Shown: positions 42,710 through 51,136 of the stretch, piece after piece
How positions within the stretch are numbered: the stretch's first letter is position 1
How the letters are laid out: every line of letters starts with the position of its first letter
Assembly (NCBI GenBank): GCA_016721005.1
Contig: JADKJM010000004.1
Coordinates: forward strand, 124,001 to 188,000
DNA: 64,000 bases
Source of the DNA: Flavobacteriales bacterium
GTDB taxonomy: Bacteria; Bacteroidota; Bacteroidia; Flavobacteriales_F; PHOS-HE28
Direction: 5' to 3'
Position numbers and translations under genes: made by a program
The notes under the pieces: generated by a model
What the model was told of the DNA's origin: nothing
The model's database searches: none
The model's input: the letters and a program-made list of their open reading frames with translations, nothing else

Positions 42710-43603
42710 ATGTATCGATCACGGATCATTCCCCTCATCGCCCTGGCCCTGTTCGCAGGCTGCGGAGGAGGGAGCAACTCGGACCAACCCACCGATGAGG
42801 CCACCAACCTGGTGATCGGCGGCAACGAGAACGTTGTGGCATCACTTTACCAGATGCCCACGCCGAACGAACTCTTCGGTCTCGTGCGGGACATGGCGGG
42901 TGAGGGCCACAAGCGCATGCTGAGCCCGGCATCGCAAGTGGACAAATACGTGAGCCGGCGGGCACGAGCCATCAACTTCGGGGTGTATGCCACGGATCTC
43001 GTGTACGCCAGCAGTTTCAAACTGAACGTTGAAGTGGCACGGTACTACCTCACCACCAAGAAACTCGCGGATGAGTTGGGGATCAACGCCGCATTCACGG
43101 ACGCGGACTTCGTGCGGTTGGAGTCGAACCTCACACGAGGGGATTCCTTGGAGGTGATCAGCAACCAAGCGTACCAGCGTGCCTACGAGAAGATGCAGCA
43201 GGAGTCCATGGGACCTGTGCTGGCTATGGTGCTGGCGGGAGGCTGGTTGGAGAGCATGCACCTGGTCATGCGCCAGATCGATGCATTCGGGAAGAACGAA
43301 GCGCTCACTGCGCGGGTAGCCGAGCAGAAAGTGACGCTGGAGCACTTGATCAGCATGATGACCGAGTTCAAGGATGATCCCGATGTGGCGCCTGTGTACA
43401 CCGAACTCGTGTCCTTGCGGGACATCTACGACCAACTGAACGTCGTGCGTGCGCCGCACCAAGGCGCCTCGTCCTCGGGCCGCATGGTCCTTGGTGATGA
43501 CATCACGGTGGAGATGACCGATGCGAAGTATGAGGACCTGAAACAGGCGGTGAGCCGGTTGCGGGCCGCGTGGACCAAGCCGGAGGACCAGACCAATTCC
43601 TGA
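42710..43603 (+). CDS. Lipoprotein, 297 aa, unknown function
   Basis: The ATG at 42710 gives MYRSRIIPLIALALFAGCGG, a lipoprotein signal with lipobox LFAGC. The mature protein is almost all helical, with LYQMPTPNELFGLVRDMAGE near the start, NFGVYATDLVYASSF in the middle and GPVLAMVLAGGWLESMHL later. The pattern (YATDLVYA, GGWLE) recurs in Bacteroidota lipoproteins of unknown role that I recognise only loosely. It shares its promoter region with ndk in divergent order. The next gene begins eight bases after its stop and may be co-transcribed. Confidence 0.75.
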   Translation: MYRSRIIPLIALALFAGCGGGSNSDQPTDEATNLVIGGNENVVASLYQMPTPNELFGLVRDMAGEGHKRMLSPASQVDKYVSRRARAINFGVYATDLVYASSFKLNVEVARYYLTTKKLADELGINAAFTDADFVRLESNLTRGDSLEVISNQAYQRAYEKMQQESMGPVLAMVLAGGWLESMHLVMRQIDAFGKNEALTARVAEQKVTLEHLISMMTEFKDDPDVAPVYTELVSLRDIYDQLNVVRAPHQGASSSGRMVLGDDITVEMTDAKYEDLKQAVSRLRAAWTKPEDQTNS

Positions 43604-43611
43604 ATCGAGCC

Positions 43612-44148
43612 ATGAATCGAATGCATCGATCCCTTATCACACTTGCGCTCGTACTGCTCCTTCCGGGGATCCGGATCCAGGCGCAGACCGGTTGCATGGA
43701 ATATCACAAGTTCAACTGTGAGCGATCCAGCGATAGTCGCTTTTCGCTGAATGGACAGAGCCGAAGTGCACCGGTGAAGGTGGGTGAGGAGACGGAATTG
43801 AACATCATCGTCTACCGTTCCCAGGATTATCGGATCACGGTCTGTCATGATGAGAAGATCCTCGGTCCATCGGTCGCCATACGCTTGGTGGAGAAAGTGC
43901 GTATGCCCAAAGGAGAGCCCAGCCCGAACGGGCAGCAGCAATACGTGGAGGTGGAGAAGGTGCTATGGGACAATACCGAGCACGACATGGCAACCTCGAT
44001 CGAATTCTCCTGCACCGCCACCAAGCGCATCGCTGTGGAAGTGAATGCTCCTGGCGCGGCCGAGCGTAAAGGCAAGAAGGCCGATCTGGATATCGGCTGT
44101 GTCGGTATCCTCATCGAGCACATGCCCACACCAGGCATCGGGTTCTGA
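43612..44148 (+). CDS. Secreted hypothetical protein, 178 aa
   Basis: The ATG at 43612 leads to a signal peptide (MNRMHRSLITLALVLLLPGI, cleaved after IQAQ). The mature part begins TGCMEYHKFNCERSSDSRF and holds five cysteines (CMEYHKFNC, TVCHDEK, FSCTATK, DIGC), suggesting disulfides. The remainder is beta-rich (ELNIIVYRSQDYRITV). I do not recognise a family, but similar small cysteine-bearing exported proteins follow lipoproteins in Flavobacteriales. It is in likely operon with the lipoprotein upstream. The next gene is separated by a hairpin right before its start codon. Confidence 0.65.
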   Translation: MNRMHRSLITLALVLLLPGIRIQAQTGCMEYHKFNCERSSDSRFSLNGQSRSAPVKVGEETELNIIVYRSQDYRITVCHDEKILGPSVAIRLVEKVRMPKGEPSPNGQQQYVEVEKVLWDNTEHDMATSIEFSCTATKRIAVEVNAPGAAERKGKKADLDIGCVGILIEHMPTPGIGF

Positions 44149-44167
44149 TCCGGACGATACACGGCAT

Positions 44168-44190
44168 GGGGCGGCTAACTTGGCCGCCCC
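44168..44190 (+). promoter_or_regulatory. Perfect hairpin touching the DHH phosphoesterase start codon
   Basis: GGGGCGGC (44168-44175) pairs perfectly with GCCGCCCC (44183-44190) around the loop TAACTTG. The last stem base is directly before the ATG at 44191. The loop overlaps a TAACTTGG element close to TAnnTTTG. It may end the previous transcript, or affect initiation of the next gene. Confidence 0.45.
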
Positions 44191-45216
44191 ATGCATTTCC
44201 CATCGGCCGCTCCCGGTCCCACGGAACAACTCCGGGCGTTGTTGTCATCGCCCAAGTGTTGCACCATTGTCACCCATTACAACCCGGATGGTGATGCTGT
44301 GGGATCCAGTCTGGGCCTTTGGCATGTGCTGCGTGCAGCGGGGCACAGTGCCATCGTCGTGTTCCCGAACAAGCCCCCGGGCTTCCTGAACTGGATGCCC
44401 GGGATCGATCAAGCACTTTCGTTCGACACGAAGCCTGCGGAGGCGCGCGCTGCAATGACGGAATGCGATGTCCTGTTCTGCTTGGACTTCAATCGTACTG
44501 ATCGTGTGGCAGGATTGGAGGACGCGCTGAAGGCGGTGCCGATGAAGGTGCTGATCGATCATCACCAGGAACCGGAAGCATTCGCCAACATCATCTTCTC
44601 GGACACCTCGGCCTGTGCAACCTGCCAGATGGTGGTGGACATCGCGCGGGCCTTGGGCTGGGATGAACACATCCAACGCGATTGTGCTACTTGCTTGTAT
44701 ACCGGGATCGTCACGGACTCCGGATCCTTCCGGTTCGGCAGTACCACGGCGCACACCATGCGCACCGCTGCATACTTGATGGAACGTGGTGTGATCATCA
44801 CCCGGATACACGAGTCCATTCTCGACGATAACCGCGCGGAGCGGTTGAAGTTGCTCGGCTTCATGTTGAATGAACGCATGGAGGTCCTGCCGGAACTGGG
44901 AACGGCCATCATCCACCTCAGCATGTCCGATCTGAAACGCTTCCACTACCAGCCGGGCGATACGGAGGGCTTCGTGAATTACGGACTCTCGATCAAGGGG
45001 ATCCGCTTGGCTGCGTTCTTCGTGGAGCGCCCCGATATGGTGAAGATCAGCCTGCGCTCCAAGGGCGAAGTGGCGGTGGACCGGTTCGTGAAGGAGCATT
45101 TCGATGGTGGCGGTCATCGCAATGCGGCAGGTGGTCGTTCGTTGGAAAGCTTGAGCGCGACCGTGGATCGGTTCCGGTCATTGCTTCCTTCCTTCATCGC
45201 CGACCAGCGAAAATGA
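44191..45216 (+). CDS. DHH-family phosphoesterase, NrnA-like (oligoribonuclease / pAp phosphatase)
   Basis: A 341-residue DHH/DHHA1 protein. The DHH domain holds THYNPDGDAVGSSLG (metal aspartates), LFCLDFNRTDR and the name-giving VLIDHHQEPE. The DHHA1 domain ends with FDGGGHRNAAGG, the substrate-binding glycine/histidine loop. NrnA-type enzymes degrade short RNA oligomers and dephosphorylate pAp in the cytoplasm. In Flavobacteria a gene of this type commonly sits next to gldI, as here. Its stop overlaps the start of the FKBP lipoprotein by four bases. Confidence 0.9.
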   Translation: MHFPSAAPGPTEQLRALLSSPKCCTIVTHYNPDGDAVGSSLGLWHVLRAAGHSAIVVFPNKPPGFLNWMPGIDQALSFDTKPAEARAAMTECDVLFCLDFNRTDRVAGLEDALKAVPMKVLIDHHQEPEAFANIIFSDTSACATCQMVVDIARALGWDEHIQRDCATCLYTGIVTDSGSFRFGSTTAHTMRTAAYLMERGVIITRIHESILDDNRAERLKLLGFMLNERMEVLPELGTAIIHLSMSDLKRFHYQPGDTEGFVNYGLSIKGIRLAAFFVERPDMVKISLRSKGEVAVDRFVKEHFDGGGHRNAAGGRSLESLSATVDRFRSLLPSFIADQRK

Positions 45217-45728
45217 AAACCCCTGTCCTAGCGATCGTGCTATTGGCTGCGTGCGGAGGTGATGGTGTGGTTCCGGTAGTGACCAAGGTTCCGACAACCC
45301 AGGAACAGTTGAACGGAAATCGTGATGCTGTGCGGTTGGAGGATCGCGACATCGATCTGTATGCGAACCGGTTCGATCTGGACCTGCGAAAGAGCGGAAC
45401 GGGCGTTCGGTATTTACTGCTCCGTGATCTTCCGGGCGATACCATCCGGCCGGACCAATGGGCAGCGGTGAACTACCGCATGGAATTGTTGAACGGCGAC
45501 ACGGCCTATTCAAGTGAGAAAGGAGAACCGGAGCATTTCCATGTGGAGATGGATGACGTGGAGAGCGGATTGCACGAAGCCATCCAACATCTCTCACCGG
45601 GTGATAGTGCGATCATTGTGATCCCCTCTTACCGGGCGTATGGATTGATCGGCGACATGGACAAAGTGCCACCGCGCAGTAGTGTGGTGTACCGCATCGG
45701 ATTGGTGAACGTCACCGTTGGAAGATGA
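45213..45728 (+). CDS. FKBP-type peptidyl-prolyl isomerase lipoprotein (GldI-like)
   Basis: A 171-residue lipoprotein with signal MKTPVLAIVLLAACGG (lipobox LLAAC). The second half is an FKBP-type domain: VNYRMELLNGDTAYSS, VESGLHEAIQHLSPGDSAIIVIP and SYRAYGLIGDMDKVPPRSSVVYRI, the usual GY/YG-x-G-x-x-IP-type core. GldI is an essential gliding and T9SS lipoprotein of this family, and the neighbouring NrnA-like gene fits the known gldI context. I leave the symbol empty because GldI and ordinary FKBP lipoproteins are hard to tell apart here. ATGA overlaps link it to both neighbours. Confidence 0.85.
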   Translation: MKTPVLAIVLLAACGGDGVVPVVTKVPTTQEQLNGNRDAVRLEDRDIDLYANRFDLDLRKSGTGVRYLLLRDLPGDTIRPDQWAAVNYRMELLNGDTAYSSEKGEPEHFHVEMDDVESGLHEAIQHLSPGDSAIIVIPSYRAYGLIGDMDKVPPRSSVVYRIGLVNVTVGR

Positions 45729-46591
45729 GAGTCGTGCGCGTGTTGCCGTTGGCCCTGCTATTGGTCATTGGATGCGGCGATCCCCGATACCCGGGTTACA
45801 AGGAGGTGGGCCCCGAAGTCTACATGCGTTACATCACCTTGGGTGAAGGGGAGATCGTGCCTGCCGATAGCGATAGTGTCCTGTTCCGTTTCCGCGCGTG
45901 CAAACCCGGGGAGGAGGCGGGGTCGTACATGAGTACGGAGCAGTGGTACCTCGCTCGTGATCTCCGCAGCGGTGCTCTGGTGCCGATACTACGCCGCATG
46001 CACGTCGGGGACAGTATGAGTGTGATCGCAACGGGCGGTGCCTGGCCATGGAGGCTCGTGACATTCGGTACGCTGGAGGAACCGCCGGACACGATGATGC
46101 TCGCGACGGAAGTGTCCTTGCTCGGGATCCGAACGCCTGCGCAGGTCCGCACTCGGCTTGCGGAACTACGTCGCATCGATCCATTGGCATATGAACGCCG
46201 ATCGATCAACGCCTTCATAGGTCCGGACACCGCGCGATGGACACGTTGGGGAACCAGCGATCTCCGGTATCGGATAGAAGGCACTGCTTCGGATACGGCA
46301 CGCGTTCACTTCGGTGACGTGGTCCATGTGGAGTGGACGGGAAAACGCTTGGAGGATGGAGTGGTCTTCGATGCCGTGGCCGAAGAAGGATTCCCATGGC
46401 GGGTAGGAGAGCAGGATCAATTGATCAAAGGCCTTGAGACCGCGGTGAGCCTCCTGCGTCCCGGACAGAAGGGCATCTTCGTGTTGCCTTCGGAACTGGC
46501 TTACGGTACGCGCGGGATCCCGGGCACATTGGAAGGTGGAACCGTGGTGGTCTATGAAGTGCGGTTGGTGCGTGTTGAGCGCGGCTCCTAG
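45725..46591 (+). CDS. Two-part FKBP-type lipoprotein
   Basis: A 288-residue lipoprotein (signal MRVVRVLPLALLLVIGCGD, lipobox VIGC). The C-terminal 100 residues are a clear FKBP domain: VHFGDVVHVEWTGKRLEDG, LIKGLETAVSLLRPGQKGIF and the final VLPSELAYGTRGIPGTL. The N-terminal half keeps only an FKBP-like outline (VLFRFRACKPGEEAGSYM, MHVGDSMSVIATG) and lacks the usual YG...IP end, so it is probably a degenerate or binding-only copy. The gene follows the GldI-like one with a 4-base overlap and probably acts with it in the periplasm or at the outer membrane as a folding helper. Confidence 0.85.
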   Translation: MRVVRVLPLALLLVIGCGDPRYPGYKEVGPEVYMRYITLGEGEIVPADSDSVLFRFRACKPGEEAGSYMSTEQWYLARDLRSGALVPILRRMHVGDSMSVIATGGAWPWRLVTFGTLEEPPDTMMLATEVSLLGIRTPAQVRTRLAELRRIDPLAYERRSINAFIGPDTARWTRWGTSDLRYRIEGTASDTARVHFGDVVHVEWTGKRLEDGVVFDAVAEEGFPWRVGEQDQLIKGLETAVSLLRPGQKGIFVLPSELAYGTRGIPGTLEGGTVVVYEVRLVRVERGS

Positions 46592-46624
46592 AACCATCCA
46601 GCAGATCCTGCGTAGGAACGCGCC

Positions 46625-48067
46625 ATGCGCGCAATTCTTACCGTCGTCCTTTGTTCCGCTCTTCTTCCACTTCGATCACAGGAACGCTTCGGACTTCTGC
46701 ACAGCAACTACGCCGGAACGGATATGGCCTATTTGAATCCGGCCCGTACCGCTGGGCAATGGCCGTATGCGGACATCCGCTTCGTGGGCGTTGACCTGAA
46801 CGTGTGGAACAGTTTGGTGGCGTGGTCCGGTCGCGAGCAACGCTTGGTAGGTGAACTGCGCAGCGGGGTCGCAGGCAATACCTCAGGAGATGTGGTGATG
46901 CGCGGATCACCGCTCGGTGGGATCCATCGCGGGTTCGCACAGGTGAACGTGTTGGGGCCGGCATTCTCACTTTCACTTGGTCGCGGCACCATCGGTGCAG
47001 GTATCCGCTTGCGCACATACACAAGCGTGACCGGCTCTTCACAAGCGCTCGGCAACTTCATCTTCCATGGTCTTGGCTTCCGTCCACAACAGGGCATCCG
47101 CTACAACGAGGAAGGCGTTCGCGCGCTCACTGCGGCATGGACCGAGTTCTCCGTGAACTACGCACACATCCTGAAGGCCGAGGGATTCGGGATGTTGAGC
47201 GCGGGCACCAACCTGCGTTACCAGATCGCGCAAGCAGGCGGTGCCTTGCAGTTCGACGGGCTTGACTACACCGTGGTGGATTCGGCACAACTGATCGTCC
47301 ACGCGGCCACGGCCTCTTACGGTTTCGCGATGCCTACAGCGAATGCCGGGCACGGTTTCGGCGCAGACGTGGGTATGGTGTACGAACGAACGCTTGAAGA
47401 AGCGGACGGGTACATGCCGCACCGATCATCGGGAGGTTGTGACCCGCTGCGCTATCGGTACCGGATCGGGGTGTCGTTGCTCGACCTCGGTGGCTTGCGC
47501 TTCAGGAATGGTGAAGCGGGAAGTATCCACACCGGATCGACCAACATCGCGGACTACACGGATCTCCGCATCAATGACCAACAGGACCTGGACAGCCTTC
47601 TTTCCACCGTGACGCAATGGTCGCGTGAAGAGAGTTTCCGCATCGGGATGCCGACAGCGCTGGCACTACAGTATGATCAACGGGTGATCGACCACGGGTA
47701 TATCGGCTTCGCCGCCGTCCAGCAACTCAGCGGTCGATCCTCCACACGGCTACGCCGAATGAACGCACTGGCGGTGACGCCACGATTCGAAACGCGCTAT
47801 GTCGAAGCAGCACTTCCGATCACCGTTCAAGAATACGATCTCCTTCGCCCGGTGGTGGGCCTTATGCTGCGCTTTGATGGCGTCGTCATCGGGACGGACA
47901 ATCTGCTCCCTTTCGTGACCACCCGCGACGTGTACTCAGTGGACTTCTACTTGCGCCTGCGATGGATGATCCACCGCAGCCCATTCTGCAAGGGAAAGCG
48001 GAAGTCGAATACCGTTCACCGAGCGGGAACCACGGAGGCCCTGCCTTGCGCCACCCCGAACGATTGA
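46625..48067 (+). CDS. DUF5723-like outer-membrane protein
   Basis: A 480-residue protein with a signal peptide (MRAILTVVLCSALLPLRSQ). The mature start HSNYAGTDMAYLNPARTAG is the typical NPA-type opening of the DUF5723/PorV-like outer-membrane families of Bacteroidota. Alternating strands fill the rest, including SLSLGRGTIGAGIRLRTY and AWTEFSVNYAHIL. The last 40 residues (about 440-480) are basic and not barrel-like. It likely forms a beta-barrel in the outer membrane. The start follows the FKBP gene by 33 bases. The stop abuts the converging methyltransferase gene by one base. Confidence 0.75.
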   Translation: MRAILTVVLCSALLPLRSQERFGLLHSNYAGTDMAYLNPARTAGQWPYADIRFVGVDLNVWNSLVAWSGREQRLVGELRSGVAGNTSGDVVMRGSPLGGIHRGFAQVNVLGPAFSLSLGRGTIGAGIRLRTYTSVTGSSQALGNFIFHGLGFRPQQGIRYNEEGVRALTAAWTEFSVNYAHILKAEGFGMLSAGTNLRYQIAQAGGALQFDGLDYTVVDSAQLIVHAATASYGFAMPTANAGHGFGADVGMVYERTLEEADGYMPHRSSGGCDPLRYRYRIGVSLLDLGGLRFRNGEAGSIHTGSTNIADYTDLRINDQQDLDSLLSTVTQWSREESFRIGMPTALALQYDQRVIDHGYIGFAAVQQLSGRSSTRLRRMNALAVTPRFETRYVEAALPITVQEYDLLRPVVGLMLRFDGVVIGTDNLLPFVTTRDVYSVDFYLRLRWMIHRSPFCKGKRKSNTVHRAGTTEALPCATPND

Positions 48068-48799
48068 TCAACGAGCGCGCACGCCGATGATGAATATCGC
48101 CGGACGCTTGCCGAGTTCCGGCACGGTCCTTCTCCACTGATCGATCTCCCTTGTTCGGACGTTGCCGCCCGGTTGGGTCAGGTCGATGGCGATCGTGAGC
48201 AAGGTCCGCGCAGCACACGCCTCCAACACATCGGCCAGCAGAGTGTCGTTCCGATAAGGTGTCTCCATGAAGAGCTGTGCCCCGCCACTTCGAATTGCAT
48301 CCTGTTCGATCCGTTTGATGCTCGCTTTGCGTTCGTTCGGCTTTACCGGCAGGTATCCGTGGAAGGTGAACTGTTGTCCGTTCAGTCCGGAAGCGGCGAG
48401 CGAAAGAAAGAGGGAACTCGGACCGATCAATGGAACCACCGTGATGCCGCTGGCATGTGCAGCAAGTACCAAGCGCGCGCCGGGATCCGCGATCCCCGGC
48501 ATACCGGCTTCGCTGATGATCGCGGCTTCGCGACCGTTCTTCATCAACCCCAACAAGGCATTCGCATCATGCGCGCTGCTGTCCTTGTCGAAGCGATGCA
48601 TATCCAGTTTCGGTAGATCGATGTCCGGCACCATGCGCCGCAACATCCGTCGAGCGGTCTTCTCGTTCTCGCAGAACCACAGATCCACGCGTGCGGCGAT
48701 CGCAACATTCTCCGGTGGAAGTTGTTCCACACCACCCGCGTCCCCGAGCCATACCGGCATCAGGTACAGCGCACCATATCCTTCATCGTTCGATCCCAT
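48068..48799 (-). CDS. RsmI-like SAM-dependent methyltransferase
   Basis: A 243-residue tetrapyrrole-methylase-fold protein. It starts GALYLMPVWLGDAGGVEQLP, lacks the first part of RsmI's G-rich loop in standard form, but keeps FCENEKTARRML, AAIISEAGMPGIADPGARLV (the characteristic D-AGxPxxxDPG motif), VVPLIGPSSLFLSLAASGL and FMETPYRNDTLL. RsmI 2'-O-methylates C1402 of 16S rRNA; this shorter-headed branch is common in Bacteroidota beside or instead of RsmI. Start 48799 is preferred; it overlaps the LMW phosphatase gene by 17 bases. The protein probably acts in the cytoplasm. Confidence 0.85.
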   Translation of the reverse strand: MGSNDEGYGALYLMPVWLGDAGGVEQLPPENVAIAARVDLWFCENEKTARRMLRRMVPDIDLPKLDMHRFDKDSSAHDANALLGLMKNGREAAIISEAGMPGIADPGARLVLAAHASGITVVPLIGPSSLFLSLAASGLNGQQFTFHGYLPVKPNERKASIKRIEQDAIRSGGAQLFMETPYRNDTLLADVLEACAARTLLTIAIDLTQPGGNVRTREIDQWRRTVPELGKRPAIFIIGVRAR

Positions 48800-49241
48800 C
48801 GAGCAATAAGTTGATTGCTTCATCCAACATCGCGAATACCCCGTCGAATCCGTCATCGCCGCCGTAGTAGGGGTCGGGCACTTCGCGTAACGGATGTTCA
48901 GGTGCGAAGTCCATCATCAAACAAGCCTTCGCGGCCAAGGTGGGATCCGGGGCTAGGCGCGTCATGTTCCGAAGGTTGTCGGCATCCATCGCCAACAGGA
49001 TGTCAAAGTGCTCGAAGTCCTTTGCCGTGAATTGCCGCGCGCGCAGATCACTGATCTCCATGCCTTGTTTACGCATGGCTGCTTGTGCGCGTGGATCCGG
49101 TGCTTCCCCAACGTGGTAGTCGCCGGTTCCTGCGGAGTCCGTCGCTATGGCGATGCCACGCTCCTTCGCGCGCTGGCGCAGCACGCCCTCGGCCATCGGT
49201 GATCGACAGATGTTACCCAAGCAGACCAACAGGATCCTCAT
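48783..49241 (-). CDS. Low-molecular-weight protein-tyrosine phosphatase
   Basis: A 152-residue LMW-PTP. The P-loop CLGNICRS (C7 and R13) opens the protein and the general-acid aspartate lies in EVPDPYYGG near the end. The family removes phosphate from tyrosine residues; in bacteria it often controls exopolysaccharide export kinases. The ATG at 49241 is selected because the catalytic cysteine is six residues later. It is 14 bases past the terminator-like hairpin of dnaA and overlaps the RsmI-like gene by 17 bases. Confidence 0.93.
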   Translation of the reverse strand: MRILLVCLGNICRSPMAEGVLRQRAKERGIAIATDSAGTGDYHVGEAPDPRAQAAMRKQGMEISDLRARQFTAKDFEHFDILLAMDADNLRNMTRLAPDPTLAAKACLMMDFAPEHPLREVPDPYYGGDDGFDGVFAMLDEAINLLLDGIER

Positions 49242-49255
49242 GCTGCGAATGTGGC

Positions 49256-49286
49256 GAAAAGCAAAGGGGCCCCGAACGGAGCCCCT
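49256..49286 (-). terminator. Terminator downstream of dnaA
   Basis: On the minus strand AGGGGCTCCG pairs with the following GGGGCCCCT (one mismatch) around a short loop, then TTGCTTTT follows. It sits 23 bases past the dnaA stop, before the LMW phosphatase gene. Confidence 0.75.
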
Positions 49287-49308
49287 CGCTTGGTCTTGGT
49301 CCAAGGGA

Positions 49309-50739
49309 TCAATGCAAACTCAACTTCTTCTCGAGGTCCTCCAGGTAACCGCGGAATTGCTTGTCGGTCTCCTGCAGGTTGTTCACCGTGCGGCATGCGT
49401 GCAATACGGTAGCGTGATCCTTTCCACCGCAATGCGCACCGATGTTCGCCAGTGAACTCTTGGTCATCTTCTTCGCGAAGTACATGGCGATCTGGCGCGC
49501 CTGCACCACTTCGCGCTTCCGCGTCTTGCTCTTCAGCAGTTCGATCGGGAGGTCGAAGTAATCGCACACCACTTTCTGGATGTAGTCGATGCTCACTTCG
49601 CGCGCCGTGTTCTTCACGAACTTGTCGATCATCTGCTTCGCCAGATCGAGGTTCACGGCCTTCTTGTTCAAGGAGCTTTGCGCGATCAAACTGATCATCG
49701 CACCTTCCAGTTCACGGATGTTGGTGGTGATGCTGTACGCGAGGTATTCCACCACCTCCTTGGGCAGGTCGATGCCCTCGGCGTACATCTTCTTCTCCAG
49801 GATCGCGATCCGCGTCTCCAGTCCGGGAGTTTGAAGATCCGCACTAAGACCCCACTTGAAGCGGGAGAGGAGACGCTGCTCCATGCCTGCCATTTCCACC
49901 GGTGCCTTGTCGCTGGTGATCACCAGTTGCTTGCCGGCCTGGTGCAGCGCGTTGAAGACATGGAAGAACACATCCTGCGTCTTCTCCTTGCCTGCGAGGA
50001 ATTGCACATCATCGATGATGAGCACGTCCATCATCTGGTAGAACTGGGAGAAGTCGCCAACCGTGTTGTTCTTCACCGCCTCGATGAACTGCTGCGTGAA
50101 TTTTTCCGCAGGGACATAGAGGATGGTCTTGTCCGGATGATGTTTCTTGATCTCGATGCCGATGGCATGTGCAAGGTGTGTCTTGCCCAGGCCGACCCCA
50201 CCATAGATCAACAACGGATTGAAGGCGGTACCACCCGGCTTTTGCGCAACGGCATACCCTGCACTTCGCGCCAAGCGATTGCAATCGCCCTCGATGAAGT
50301 TGTCGAAGGAGTAGTTCGCGTTGAGGTGGCTCTCCACCTTGATCTTCCGGAGACCGGGGATCACGAACGGATTCTTGATCGGGCTGTTGGCCACGTCGAT
50401 CGGCAGTGACACCGGCGGGTTCTTCGTTTCCCGCGCATTGCTCGTTGGCATCTTCACCGTGTACGGATGCGCGCTTTGGAATCCATTCTCCATGATGATG
50501 GAGTATTCCAGTCGCCCATCGGTACCCAGCTCCTTGCGGATGATCTTCTTCAACAAGCCGATGTAATGCTCTTCAAGCCATTCGTAGAAGAACTGCGAAG
50601 GCACTTGGATGGTCAGGACATTGTCCAACAACTTCAAAGCCTTGATCGGTTCGAACCAGGTCTTGAAACTTTGCGGGTTCACATTGTCCCTGATCACCGC
50701 CAGGCACCGTTCCCATGTCTTCTCGGGATCCTTCTTCAT
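49309..50739 (-). CDS. dnaA: Chromosomal replication initiator DnaA
   Basis: A 476-residue DnaA. Domain I (about 1-85) starts EKTWERCLAVIRDNVNPQSF with the W of the DiaA/DnaB-binding surface. Domain III AAA+ holds Walker A GGVGLGKT (180-187), Walker B VLIIDDVQF and sensor motif LLSRFKWGL. Domain IV ends with the DNA-binding signature GGKDHATVLHACRTV. The protein binds DnaA boxes at oriC and opens the duplex. No dnaN or gyrase gene is next to it. The ATG at 50739 is preceded by a 396-base gene-free interval. Confidence 0.98.
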   Translation of the reverse strand: MKKDPEKTWERCLAVIRDNVNPQSFKTWFEPIKALKLLDNVLTIQVPSQFFYEWLEEHYIGLLKKIIRKELGTDGRLEYSIIMENGFQSAHPYTVKMPTSNARETKNPPVSLPIDVANSPIKNPFVIPGLRKIKVESHLNANYSFDNFIEGDCNRLARSAGYAVAQKPGGTAFNPLLIYGGVGLGKTHLAHAIGIEIKKHHPDKTILYVPAEKFTQQFIEAVKNNTVGDFSQFYQMMDVLIIDDVQFLAGKEKTQDVFFHVFNALHQAGKQLVITSDKAPVEMAGMEQRLLSRFKWGLSADLQTPGLETRIAILEKKMYAEGIDLPKEVVEYLAYSITTNIRELEGAMISLIAQSSLNKKAVNLDLAKQMIDKFVKNTAREVSIDYIQKVVCDYFDLPIELLKSKTRKREVVQARQIAMYFAKKMTKSSLANIGAHCGGKDHATVLHACRTVNNLQETDKQFRGYLEDLEKKLSLH

Positions 50740-51136
50740 GGATGGTGTTGCGCGTGTTAGGGTTGGGGGTGAAAGAGGTCCGTTGCTTCCGTCATTGATC
50801 GGTGATGATCATCGACATCCGTAACGGGGGGCAAATATGGATCGAAGAAAGTGAAAAAAAAACGGCGCACGTCGGATAACCGACGGGAAAATTGCGCAAA
50901 GACGTTCGCAAGGTCGGGTCGTTCTGAATCGCTTGGTGGGCGCGGGTTTGCAGAAATCGCGATCGTGTCGTATTTGTGCAGGGTGCAATGCATCGACCAG
51001 GGGATCGAAATCGTCCTGTCGTCGTTCCGACCGGGATCGATGCAACACTGATCGAGCGCATGCGGTGAAGGTAGGGCACGGTGCATGCCGAAGGCAAATG
51101 CATTCGAGGGTGATCGCCGGCCAGTAACTTTCCCGC
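50740..51136. other. Gene-free interval upstream of dnaA
   Basis: About 400 bases between the divergent dnaA and thioesterase genes hold no gene. A nine-A run lies at about 50853-50861. I looked for TTATCCACA-type boxes on both strands and found none that match well, so an origin is not supported. On the minus strand CATATTTG (near 50834) is one mismatch from the TAnnTTTG -7 consensus and may belong to dnaA. On the plus strand TAACTTTC (51125-51132) lies just before the thioesterase start. Confidence 0.5.

Noticed and set aside
50740..51136. Replication origin upstream of dnaA
   Set aside because: No cluster of TTATCCACA-like boxes or AT-rich unwinding repeats could be seen.
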